In this document: positions 1 to 8,772 of the stretch, one piece after another
Numbering within the stretch: position 1 is the first letter of the stretch
Layout of the letters: every line of letters begins with the position of its first letter
From: a virus
DNA length: 26,381 nt
Virus record (IMG/VR): IMGVR_UViG_3300010354_000539
Location: 1-26,381 of that record
Direction: 5' to 3' (one strand)
Made by a program: the position numbers and the translations under genes
Notes under the pieces: generated by a model
Told to the model about the DNA's origin: nothing
Databases searched by the model: none
The model's input: the letters and a program-made list of their open reading frames with translations, nothing else

Positions 1-393
1 CAACTCAGGCGCTATGTCGGGATACTCTTCATATGGTCTATAAAGCTCAGGATTATGAGGACGAATAATTTGACTGGGTCTATAATATTTTTCAGTTAAA
101 TTTATAAAGATTTTTGTGGGAATATACAGTTGTTCCCGCAAACTAATATATTTTTCAGGATTTTGTAAATATTCTTCCCTAAATGACCTAGGAATCAAAT
201 GCTCATGAATCAACTGAGGTGCTACTTGTGGTAACATGGGATTGGGAATATAATATTTTTCTCTGATAGACTGCGTTATGATATTATCTTGATAATATTC
301 CTCAGTTAATGTAGTAGTAAAAGGATTGGGACGAATGTATTGACTTACAAAATCCCAATAAACATAACCCACAGTGGCATATTTTTCGCGTAA
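1..393 (-). repeat. Degenerate REKY/TEEY repeats at the edge
   Basis: From residue 2353 of the giant protein to the window edge, the motif [RT]-E-[EKQ]-x-Y recurs: LREKYA, LTEEYY, IREKYY, FREEYL, LREQLY and LTEKYY, with Y[IR]P following several copies. Spacing is about 14-15 residues or near twice that. The array is different in sequence from the PVTFFTD repeats and probably continues beyond base 1. Confidence 0.6.
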
Positions 394-3300
394 TGGAGAT
401 CCGGCATAAGTCGGGCTTCCTTCTCTGCCTGATGTAATTGGGCTTGTTGCTATTTGATGGTTGACATACTCGCCACTGATATCTATGTCAATCATGTCAT
501 TACTTGGATTAAACAAATAATCTATAAACACATTGTTGTCAGTGGCCTGGAAAGATTTTGAATAGACCAACGCATTGCCGACTTGTGTTGCCGATCCCGC
601 CACACTGCCCCCGGCAAATCCATCAACAATTAGAGGATTACCTAAGAACAAGTTAGCACCAAATGGTAAAATCACTGCTTCCGAATTGAATCCTTTGTCG
701 AAACTAATTATGCTCATTGATTCAGTTTCTGGAGCATAGCTTGTAAACAGAATTTCATTGTAAGCCAATGTAGTTGAACCTGCTACACCATAATTAATTA
801 TTGTGCCGTATTGAGCTATTGATCCTGCGTAAATAGGTGTCAAATCTCCTGCCGGGCTAGGGGTAAAAGTGATAACATCATCATAGTTCCTAAACTCGTA
901 GCCAGGTATTGTATTATTTTTAACAAAATAATCGCGTGCCGGTGCTGCTGGAGAAGTCACTGCACCTCCGCGTTTGGGCCCAATGCCGGATCCAGCTAGC
1001 CCGGGTTTATGATGCAGTATTTCATTGTTTCTGTAAACAAAATAAGTCACAGGTTTTAACCTAAACTCAAATGGGTTACTGGTAAAATATGTTACAGGTA
1101 GTATTCTACGATATCGTATTGTGTCAGTGAAAAATGTAACCGGTCCCAGATATCTATATGTCAACCTATCAGTAAAGAATGTAACAGATTTTTGGAACCT
1201 ATAGAATAATTGTCCTCGGAAAAATGTAGGACCTTTTAAGACTCTTAGATTAGCTCGTAACCTAGACGAGAAAAATGTAGGACCGCGCCCCCATCTATAA
1301 AATCTTTTTTCATTGTACAACATAGTGGGTTGGAAAACCTTTTGGTAATACTCCAGCTTTCCTTTAAAATCGGTTACACTAGGCACATATTGATAGGATA
1401 ATTTATTTGTAGCATAACCTCTAATAGCACCAAGATATCCCGACACTACTTTAGAGCTTGCAATATTATTACTATTAGACGGTGTAAATCCTGTTAGCTT
1501 GGGAGCAAAAACAGGTGTTGCACTGCCGGCAACTGTTCCAAATCCAAATTGTCCCTGTGTTTGTTGCACTTTGTTAAGAGTATATTGATTTGCCAACACT
1601 CTAATTTCGTTTTCTCGAGATAATAGTTTTTCATCTACATTTGCCGTTACCACAGCCGGTAATGTGTTAGGACCAGTAATTGTAATTGAGGGCGGTGTAA
1701 GGTATCCATCACCATTATCCAGCATAATTATGCGATTAATTGCCCCGGTGGCAGTGATATCCACATATGCAAAAGGTAATCGTCCAGTTGGCAAATCAGG
1801 TTGACTAAATGTAATACCAATAGTATTACGATCATACCCAAGACCAGGATTAACTATGGTAACACTGGTAATTGTTTTTCCTAAATCTCTTGTTCTGTTA
1901 ATAAATTGAGCATCAACAATACTGCGTTGTTGCACATCCCATTTCCCAACTTCAATATAGATGTCGCTGCCGTCTAGAGGATCTGTTGCTATTTGGAATA
2001 TAGTTGCGTTACCTTGAAAGTAATTATACATATACCATTCTAGTCCAATGGTATTAGTACCTGTGATTACAGTGGCAACATTATCATTGTATTCAGGATC
2101 TCCATCAATAACAAAACTTATGCCGGGCTCATCAACTAAAAGATTAATTGTTGTTCCTGGTGTAGCACTGGTTGCAGGAATACTAGGTGTAACATAATAG
2201 GTAGCATTACCAAAAAAAGATGTTATAGGTGTGTCATACTTATTAGTAAAGTTATAAACACCAAAAGCATCTTTATATTCTAATGTATCGTTTGTTTCGT
2301 ACCTTACAAAAGGCTCTACCAAAATAGGATATACTAACGGATCAATAATTTCAGGAGGATTAACAGTTTGACTTCTCATTCTAAGAATATTTCTACTAAT
2401 CAAACTTATTTCAGTTTGGTTATAATCTCTATAACCAGTAAAAACATTGCGTACAGTAATGACATCATTGATATTTAAAAAGTTATATGTACCGGGTGAT
2501 AGTGTGTACATTGCTCCCCCACCACTGGGCAATATTTCATAAATGTATTCATTACCACCGCTGCCGGCCGCACTTTTATAGTAGTTTGGCACCCAGTAAG
2601 TTTCACTAAGTTGTATTGAAGTCAACAGATTAATGTTAGTAGATTTAGCTTGCCCGGGCAGTAAATAATCTTGATAATTATAGAATTGAGCATCGTAGTA
2701 TGGATAAACTGGCAAAGCCAATTGATATGTTCCTAAACTAAAGATAACTCCAGATGGGGCTTGATTAGTGCCCATAGGAATCACAGCAGTCAATACATCT
2801 CCTGTCTTTATACTGGATTCGCCATTGTAAATTTTATTATTTCTATACAACCACCCGTATTCAAGACCAGCACGAACATCGCTCAAAGTGGGAATTTTCA
2901 CATCAACAAATATGTCATAGCGTATTTCGCTTGATGCAATACCGGGTTGACGATAATATCTGAGATTTCTAGGCCTGAATCCCAATGGGGTAGGAGTGAA
3001 ACTACCAAACCCAAGAAACTTCCATTTGCCATTGGCCAATGCCGAGCCCAATATAGCTGTGGTTGGAGCCACAACCGGTAGTTTGATTTGATTACCTGGG
3101 CTTACTCCGCGTATTCCAGTGTCTAGACCATAGTTATGATTTGTGTCGTATTGTAGTTCCAAATATTGAAAATTCTTACCTACAAAAAATGCAAATTCGT
3201 ATATGGCTGTGGGATGACTAACAAAAGGTTTAAATAAAACTTGCGTTGATGCCGGTAAAGTTTGAGCAGTTGAAAAAGTTACAAAATTAGCATCATATGA

Positions 3301-6300
3301 CACCGGAGTAGAAACAACTATCGGTGCTAAAAAAGAATAGACTTTGGCTTCATGTAACCTAAAATTCACAGTTGTAGTGGCAGGTACAATTGACCCAGGG
3401 ACCGCAGTGGGCAGAGTTAATCTAGTTACATTACTAGATATAATATCACCGACGGCCATAGTTTGTGGCGTAGTGACCACTATATAGTATTCGTTTACTG
3501 TAACTGATCCTGTGTTGGGATCCTTGCGTACTAAATAACTTTCAAAATTACCAGGTTCCACAATTTGTAACACAGCAACCAGCGATCTATTAATTAATGA
3601 ATTAATTTGTGGGATTACAAATCTATAAGCCTCTACACCAACATCGCCAACGGTGTTAGTAGCGTAAGTATATTCAATTTCAAAACAATTATCTTGTATG
3701 GCTATGGTACCGTTTGTTGCATAAGGAACAGTATAACTAGGTGATCCAATAGTAAAAGGAAAACGATAAACCATTGTTGGTTCGATATCAGTAAACACAT
3801 CAAAACTTGGTGTAGTAGGACTGAACTCCCAAGGAAATATAGTACCATCGGGCACATTAGTAGTAATAACCCGTATCTTGATTACCGCACCTTCTAGTCT
3901 TGTATCATGCCTTGCTTCTAATCTGTAAGTTCTTGTTTTGGTAATTTTACCTACTAGAGTTTCCGGACCACTGAATGAACCGCTGTATAAATTTTGTCCT
4001 ATGACTAAACTATTATAAGCACTGGTACCCACCGACAATGGGGGAGAATTGTAAGCCAATAAAATTTCTGTGGTAGCGGTAGACGCAGCTCTTACTGTGT
4101 AATTGATAGAGGATAATGCTATCGAAGTAATACCAAGATATGTAACAGTAGGTCCACCAGTAAGGAAATCAAATACCCATTTGTTAGTGACTGCAGACGA
4201 AATATGCCCATTCACAATAACAACTTTATTAGGCGCCTCGATAGCTTGAATGAAATCCCCAGTTACATATGTGTTGTCTTGTTGTTGATAATATCCGTGT
4301 TTGACACTACCGCCAGCTGATGTCATTAAACTATATTGTTTTATAGTTTTTGGCGCACTCACATAAAACGACTTATCAACGGCTTTGCTCCAATATACTG
4401 TATCAGTGTCATTATAAACTGCGGTAGCAACAACTTGAGTAGGTCCAGTTACTGGTCCGGTGGAAACAATCGCTCCCCAAGGATAAGGAAAAGGACTAGT
4501 AATTGGATTGCTAATATAATCGCCTACGCTGATTCCTGTAAAATTAACAAAATTTATTTCTGTGGTTGCAGTTTGAAGAATTGCAGCAGTAGTATTAACT
4601 CTACCCCTTGGGTAAGAAGCTTCGGTGGTGCCTATATATTTGGCTTTGAAGTAAGCAAACTCACCTATCAACCCCGAAGTATAATAAAAACCAGGGACAT
4701 CCGCTGTAGTCAATGTGCCTTGTACGATATTGGTAGGATCGCGATTATCTATGGGATAATCAGGGTACAATAATTCCGGCCTAGGTAAGATAGCATCAGT
4801 CATTACTGTTGCAAACCCAGGAACTACTCCTGTTATATTATAAGCAGGATCAAACCCAACTACGCCATTGTTGGTCACTATCAGTTCATTGTACACAGAT
4901 CCCCAAAAATTAACATCGAATGTGATAGGATAAGTACCAGTCACACCCGCGATAGGTGCTATAAATGTGTAAGTGAGACCAATTTTGTTTAATCCAATAG
5001 TACCAAGAGAAACAAAATCGTACAAACTTATGTCAGATTTGACTTCAACTTCAAAATCAAGTGCGTGCTCGCCTACCACTAGTTGCGTAGTAATTGTACC
5101 TTCTTCGCTGGCTCTAAAATCTATTCCAAGATAATCACCAGTGTTAATGGTATTTCTATAATTACCGTTGACCCACCATTGAGTTAATGCTGCCGGATAT
5201 GCAGTTATACCTTGCTGCCCCAACATCGTAACTTGATAAGGATCAGCACTGACATGACTTGTTGAACCACCTTTACGAGAAGGTTTAAACGGAATAATTT
5301 TTTCTACTCCGGCCAAATCTAATGTGGTTCGGTTTTCTAACCAATGCACTGCCCATATATAACCATCAGCCACATCTACTAAAGTTACCTTGCTAGAGAA
5401 ACTTATTTTTTGTAGTTGAAACTGAGAGTTATATACATACACTTCATTGGTGTCATGGCCAGTTACATATAGATTATTATCATTGTAAAAATTTAAACAA
5501 TAAGCAGGTACAAAATCACCGGTGCTCGAGAAAGAAGCCACCAATCCCGGAATACTGATAAAAATTAATCTTCTATTATGGCAGTCTGGCACTACCACCC
5601 TGTTGTAAAGATTTTTAGGATCTTTAAAATAGGCAGGTGAACCCAAGACAAACAAACCTGTAGGAGTAATATCCATGCTGGTACCAGCAGCATAAATTAC
5701 CAAGATTCTATGATTTTTTGTAGTAACAATAATAGAAGTTGGGCTAGCATATGTAACTGCAACTATTTCGTGTATAGCTGTAACATAATATATATTGATT
5801 AAGGATAGACTTCTTGTGCCAACAATATAAACAACATTATAGCCTATCAACCAAATAATAGCATCTGTTATCTCCAAAGCCACTAGATCAGGAAATAAGC
5901 CAGCCGTTAACTTCAACCTAGAGGCATCAGTAAAGTCCCCTCTAAAAGGAATAGCTTCACTTATTGCCAACCCTGTTAATACAAAAGTACTCTTAGTTTT
6001 TGGTATAAGCTGCATAGTTCTATCGTAGGATAGATTGGGCCAAACACGATAGCATCTAAAATCATTGCATAAAACATACAATACTGCGCCTCGAAAATTG
6101 GTCAAAGTTCCTTCAATATTACCAACACCAAACACATGTTTACGATAACTAATAGGACCGCCAGGTAAAGCCAAGCTAGCTACTAAACCGCCATTATAAA
6201 AGAAATTTACAGTTTGTGCCAATGGATCTAAAATAATTGCACTGTTGATAATATCAACATTAGCTGACAAAGAATTGCCCATGGGCCTCGATGTATCTTC

Positions 6301-7449
6301 AGCAGCGATTATTCCTTTACCTGTTGCAACAGTAATCCTAGGATTATCATTTATATAATTGTACCATTTTTTAGTTCTATCCGGTACCTTGATCAGTGGT
6401 TGATAGTTATTTTTATTGACAATAGCAAATGATGATCTAGCCCCATCTAAGTAATAATAGTAAAATGCTCTAGCTAAAAAACTGGCAGGACTGGTTACTG
6501 AAACTTTTACAAGTTCGTCCTTGAGTAAATTCACAGTGGAATTAGCAGGATAAGTTGTACCTGAATTTGAAATTCTTATAGTACCAATAAAGGGTGCCCC
6601 CGAAATACGAGATCTGTAATTTAATGTGGCAGGAGTAGTAGCCGATGTTCTAATTTCAATCGCACCTGAATCACCTAAGTCATATTCAACAGTGACAATA
6701 TCGTTTGCCAGTACATTGTTAAAAAAATATAAACTGTTACCACTGGTAACTTCTATAGCATAATCACCGTTTGATTTTTTTCCAGCTATCAAAGTAGAAG
6801 GAGTTTTTACTACACCGTTTACCTTGACAATATATCTAGCTTGATCAAACATGGTACTTAATACATATCGTCCCCGTATGATTTTAAGTTGTTCCCACAT
6901 ACCACCAAACAAGGCGGATTCAATATAACTACCAAACCCTACATCAAAACCAGTGCTGTAGTCTGGTCCGTTTGCAAGAAACTGCCATGGATCAGGAACA
7001 GTAAAATCTTCCTGCCACCAAACTGAATAATCGTCAAAATTAACAACGCCAGGATCAATATAATATTTTGTTTGCCCAAGAGTTGTTCCTAAAATGAAGA
7101 TACAGTCAGTCCCGCTAAAAGTATCTTTATTTGGGATGTGTTGCTGATAACGAATACCATTAGTATATGTAACGCCAGCAGTGGTTGTTATACGAACTGG
7201 TTGGCTGGGGGCATTTAAAACGAGATAGTAGATACGATTTCGTAATAAATGCAAGGTGTGATTTAAGATTCCCGGTCCAGTGGGTATAGTATCTACAAAG
7301 TACCCGGTACCGGTTTCGGTGATGTAATAAATTTCAGTGCCGGTAATTACCACCGGCACTGAACTACCGCTTAATTCTTGCTGCTTGCCTGATACAAAAC
7401 TTGTTGATACAGTTGTACTTGGTACACAAGATGATACACTTGGAAACAT
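1..7449 (-). CDS. Giant tail/fibre protein, C-terminus beyond the left edge
   Basis: I read this frame by translating the minus strand; it has no stop from the ATG at 7449 to base 1, so at least 2,483 residues, and it is still open at the edge. An in-frame TAA lies two codons upstream (7453-7455), so this is the first possible ATG; it has no good Shine-Dalgarno site and begins 23 bp after the 428-aa gene. Residues about 415-700 look like a beta-propeller (recurring hydrophobic strands, e.g. AIIWLIGYNVVYIV and RILVIYAAG). A segment with TTNVPDGTIF near 1200 resembles the Calx-beta-like repeats of the 389-aa neighbour. Residues about 1860-1925 carry NPGLGYD and NGDGYLTPPSITI, the GxGY-type motif common in T4-like fibre proteins. 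Two short-repeat arrays follow. Role as a tail fibre or other host-contact protein is inferred from composition and neighbours; I do not recognise a named gene. Confidence 0.8.
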   Translation of the reverse strand, partial: MFPSVSSCVPSTTVSTSFVSGKQQELSGSSVPVVITGTEIYYITETGTGYFVDTIPTGPGILNHTLHLLRNRIYYLVLNAPSQPVRITTTAGVTYTNGIRYQQHIPNKDTFSGTDCIFILGTTLGQTKYYIDPGVVNFDDYSVWWQEDFTVPDPWQFLANGPDYSTGFDVGFGSYIESALFGGMWEQLKIIRGRYVLSTMFDQARYIVKVNGVVKTPSTLIAGKKSNGDYAIEVTSGNSLYFFNNVLANDIVTVEYDLGDSGAIEIRTSATTPATLNYRSRISGAPFIGTIRISNSGTTYPANSTVNLLKDELVKVSVTSPASFLARAFYYYYLDGARSSFAIVNKNNYQPLIKVPDRTKKWYNYINDNPRITVATGKGIIAAEDTSRPMGNSLSANVDIINSAIILDPLAQTVNFFYNGGLVASLALPGGPISYRKHVFGVGNIEGTLTNFRGAVLYVLCNDFRCYRVWPNLSYDRTMQLIPKTKSTFVLTGLAISEAIPFRGDFTDASRLKLTAGLFPDLVALEITDAIIWLIGYNVVYIVGTRSLSLINIYYVTAIHEIVAVTYASPTSIIVTTKNHRILVIYAAGTSMDITPTGLFVLGSPAYFKDPKNLYNRVVVPDCHNRRLIFISIPGLVASFSSTGDFVPAYCLNFYNDNNLYVTGHDTNEVYVYNSQFQLQKISFSSKVTLVDVADGYIWAVHWLENRTTLDLAGVEKIIPFKPSRKGGSTSHVSADPYQVTMLGQQGITAYPAALTQWWVNGNYRNTINTGDYLGIDFRASEEGTITTQLVVGEHALDFEVEVKSDISLYDFVSLGTIGLNKIGLTYTFIAPIAGVTGTYPITFDVNFWGSVYNELIVTNNGVVGFDPAYNITGVVPGFATVMTDAILPRPELLYPDYPIDNRDPTNIVQGTLTTADVPGFYYTSGLIGEFAYFKAKYIGTTEASYPRGRVNTTAAILQTATTEINFVNFTGISVGDYISNPITSPFPYPWGAIVSTGPVTGPTQVVATAVYNDTDTVYWSKAVDKSFYVSAPKTIKQYSLMTSAGGSVKHGYYQQQDNTYVTGDFIQAIEAPNKVVIVNGHISSAVTNKWVFDFLTGGPTVTYLGITSIALSSINYTVRAASTATTEILLAYNSPPLSVGTSAYNSLVIGQNLYSGSFSGPETLVGKITKTRTYRLEARHDTRLEGAVIKIRVITTNVPDGTIFPWEFSPTTPSFDVFTDIEPTMVYRFPFTIGSPSYTVPYATNGTIAIQDNCFEIEYTYATNTVGDVGVEAYRFVIPQINSLINRSLVAVLQIVEPGNFESYLVRKDPNTGSVTVNEYYIVVTTPQTMAVGDIISSNVTRLTLPTAVPGSIVPATTTVNFRLHEAKVYSFLAPIVVSTPVSYDANFVTFSTAQTLPASTQVLFKPFVSHPTAIYEFAFFVGKNFQYLELQYDTNHNYGLDTGIRGVSPGNQIKLPVVAPTTAILGSALANGKWKFLGFGSFTPTPLGFRPRNLRYYRQPGIASSEIRYDIFVDVKIPTLSDVRAGLEYGWLYRNNKIYNGESSIKTGDVLTAVIPMGTNQAPSGVIFSLGTYQLALPVYPYYDAQFYNYQDYLLPGQAKSTNINLLTSIQLSETYWVPNYYKSAAGSGGNEYIYEILPSGGGAMYTLSPGTYNFLNINDVITVRNVFTGYRDYNQTEISLISRNILRMRSQTVNPPEIIDPLVYPILVEPFVRYETNDTLEYKDAFGVYNFTNKYDTPITSFFGNATYYVTPSIPATSATPGTTINLLVDEPGISFVIDGDPEYNDNVATVITGTNTIGLEWYMYNYFQGNATIFQIATDPLDGSDIYIEVGKWDVQQRSIVDAQFINRTRDLGKTITSVTIVNPGLGYDRNTIGITFSQPDLPTGRLPFAYVDITATGAINRIIMLDNGDGYLTPPSITITGPNTLPAVVTANVDEKLLSRENEIRVLANQYTLNKVQQTQGQFGFGTVAGSATPVFAPKLTGFTPSNSNNIASSKVVSGYLGAIRGYATNKLSYQYVPSVTDFKGKLEYYQKVFQPTMLYNEKRFYRWGRGPTFFSSRLRANLRVLKGPTFFRGQLFYRFQKSVTFFTDRLTYRYLGPVTFFTDTIRYRRILPVTYFTSNPFEFRLKPVTYFVYRNNEILHHKPGLAGSGIGPKRGGAVTSPAAPARDYFVKNNTIPGYEFRNYDDVITFTPSPAGDLTPIYAGSIAQYGTIINYGVAGSTTLAYNEILFTSYAPETESMSIISFDKGFNSEAVILPFGANLFLGNPLIVDGFAGGSVAGSATQVGNALVYSKSFQATDNNVFIDYLFNPSNDMIDIDISGEYVNHQIATSPITSGREGSPTYAGSPLREKYATVGYVYWDFVSQYIRPNPFTTTLTEEYYQDNIITQSIREKYYIPNPMLPQVAPQLIHEHLIPRSFREEYLQNPEKYISLREQLYIPTKIFINLTEKYYRPSQIIRPHNPELYRPYEEYPDIAPEL
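1006..1284 (-). repeat. Six tandem ~15-residue repeats (PVTFFTD type)
   Basis: Within the giant protein (residues 2056-2148) the translation falls into six consecutive units starting GPTFFSS, GPTFFRG, SVTFFTD, PVTFFTD, PVTYFTS and PVTYFVY. Units two to five are exactly 45 bp each; the first is 51 bp and the last about 48 bp. The pattern is [GPS]-[PV]-T-[FY]-F followed by about ten polar or basic residues rich in R, L and Y. The period suggests a repetitive beta structure such as a fibre shaft; that is inference. Confidence 0.8.
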
Positions 7450-7472
7450 TCTTTAGGCATAAATCATCTATA

Positions 7473-8759
7473 TTATCTACTTCTAGTTTCGTTAGCTTCA
7501 GCAGATGCTGTCAGTACCATAATTCTCATTCCGTTACCATAGGGCCTATTGCCATATACGGCAGTGTATTTCCTATCAGCAGTTTCTCCATAAACTCTAA
7601 CGGTAATACTGGTACCACCGCCCATTACTTCTGCACCCACTGTACCTAACATATCTAATTCATCGCCGTATCTAAATCTACTTGTACTTAGATTATTAAT
7701 AAAAGTCACAACAAATTCGCCGTTTTCCGTGATACTCTGTTGCTGGTATGGATTTATAATTGCTGGACTGTCTGTTGTATTTGCCACAGCATTCTTTTTA
7801 GGTCCAGGAACTAAAACATCATTTTCTCTAACAATAAATCGTTTATATGTATTCGGTTGTCCTGTACCAAACACACAAAAAACGGGTGATCTACTGGGTT
7901 CAGGTAATCCATCTACATAAGGATCCCAGCCTTTATCGTTACCGGTCAAAGCACCAGTATGCATTCTTGCTATTCCATTGCCCCTCATATTAAATCCACC
8001 GCGCACCCAACCGGTTTCTCTATCTACTGCTCGTTGTATAACAAACCATCTTATAGGACTATTACCGTATATATCTTCTAAATCGGTATAACCTGCATTA
8101 GGCACAGCCTCAGTGGGAACTTCCTCTTGGTTGTCCTCCCAAATGGCCACCACTATACCACGGTTACTCATTGTAAGAATATAATTCATTGGATAAGATT
8201 CTTCAGCTCCAATGCTGCTTTTACGACTTATAAATAACTCGCCTGCCTTATCAACATCAGGTTGTGGATAAGTCTTACCCGCGACAGGTGGTGCACCAAA
8301 AAAAGCACCGGTACCACTCCAGTATTCTGGATTCATACAACCCGGCGGTTCCCTGTATTGGAGGCCAGCTGTATTTGGCGCTCGATTTGTCATGAATAAT
8401 ATTTCACCGTCATCGGGCAGTGTTAGTGCAGTCCCAGCGTGAGCGGTAAAGGCTTTATCATCATGCCTTACCCATCCAAATCTCCAATGACAGTTTGCAT
8501 ATGCTGTACCAACTTTTGTCAATGTAGGCATGTAATTAGCTAGACCGTTAACTGCTGTTGTTGTTTCATAGATAACAACAGCATTATCGGGATATGTTGC
8601 TCCAGCAAAATTTGCACCACCACCTGTGGGGAAAACTTTTGTAAAGTAGGTTACAGTACCCCCGCCAACAGTGTGTGCTTTTGTTATTTCAGTATCTAGA
8701 TCAGCTATTAGCAAATCTATGGTAGAAAATCCATATTTCTGTACAGAAACGACCGTCAT
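7473..8759 (-). CDS. Virion/tail protein sharing a C-terminal domain with the 1043-aa protein
   Basis: 428 aa. The start is preceded by AGGAG at good spacing, and the gene follows the 1043-aa gene after 13 bp, so the two are probably co-transcribed. The N-terminal ~180 residues are specific to this protein. The C-terminal ~240 residues match the end of the 1043-aa protein in order: ESYPMNY, NRGIVVAIWED, VIQRAVDRETG, SPVFCVFG, RFIVRENDV, FINNLSTSRFRYGDELDM and a closing VRVYGE...RKYTA segment. No catalytic motif, signal peptide or membrane segment is seen. Position among fibre proteins suggests a tail or baseplate surface component; the exact role is unknown. Confidence 0.75.
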   Translation of the reverse strand: MTVVSVQKYGFSTIDLLIADLDTEITKAHTVGGGTVTYFTKVFPTGGGANFAGATYPDNAVVIYETTTAVNGLANYMPTLTKVGTAYANCHWRFGWVRHDDKAFTAHAGTALTLPDDGEILFMTNRAPNTAGLQYREPPGCMNPEYWSGTGAFFGAPPVAGKTYPQPDVDKAGELFISRKSSIGAEESYPMNYILTMSNRGIVVAIWEDNQEEVPTEAVPNAGYTDLEDIYGNSPIRWFVIQRAVDRETGWVRGGFNMRGNGIARMHTGALTGNDKGWDPYVDGLPEPSRSPVFCVFGTGQPNTYKRFIVRENDVLVPGPKKNAVANTTDSPAIINPYQQQSITENGEFVVTFINNLSTSRFRYGDELDMLGTVGAEVMGGGTSITVRVYGETADRKYTAVYGNRPYGNGMRIMVLTASAEANETRSR

Positions 8760-8772
8760 TTAAAGCTCCTAA

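Noticed and set aside
1006-1284. CRISPR-like array
   Set aside because: The 45-bp period is in a coding frame and the copies are similar at the protein level only; there are no identical DNA repeats or spacers.
4336-4773. 145-codon plus-strand frame
   Set aside because: It lies fully inside the uninterrupted giant gene on the other strand, and its translation is rich in Ser, Arg, Ile and Tyr without any family pattern.
7447-7472. Frameshift joining the 428-aa gene to the giant gene
   Set aside because: The 428-aa frame ends with a plain TAG and the giant frame has an in-frame stop just before its ATG; no slippery site is seen.
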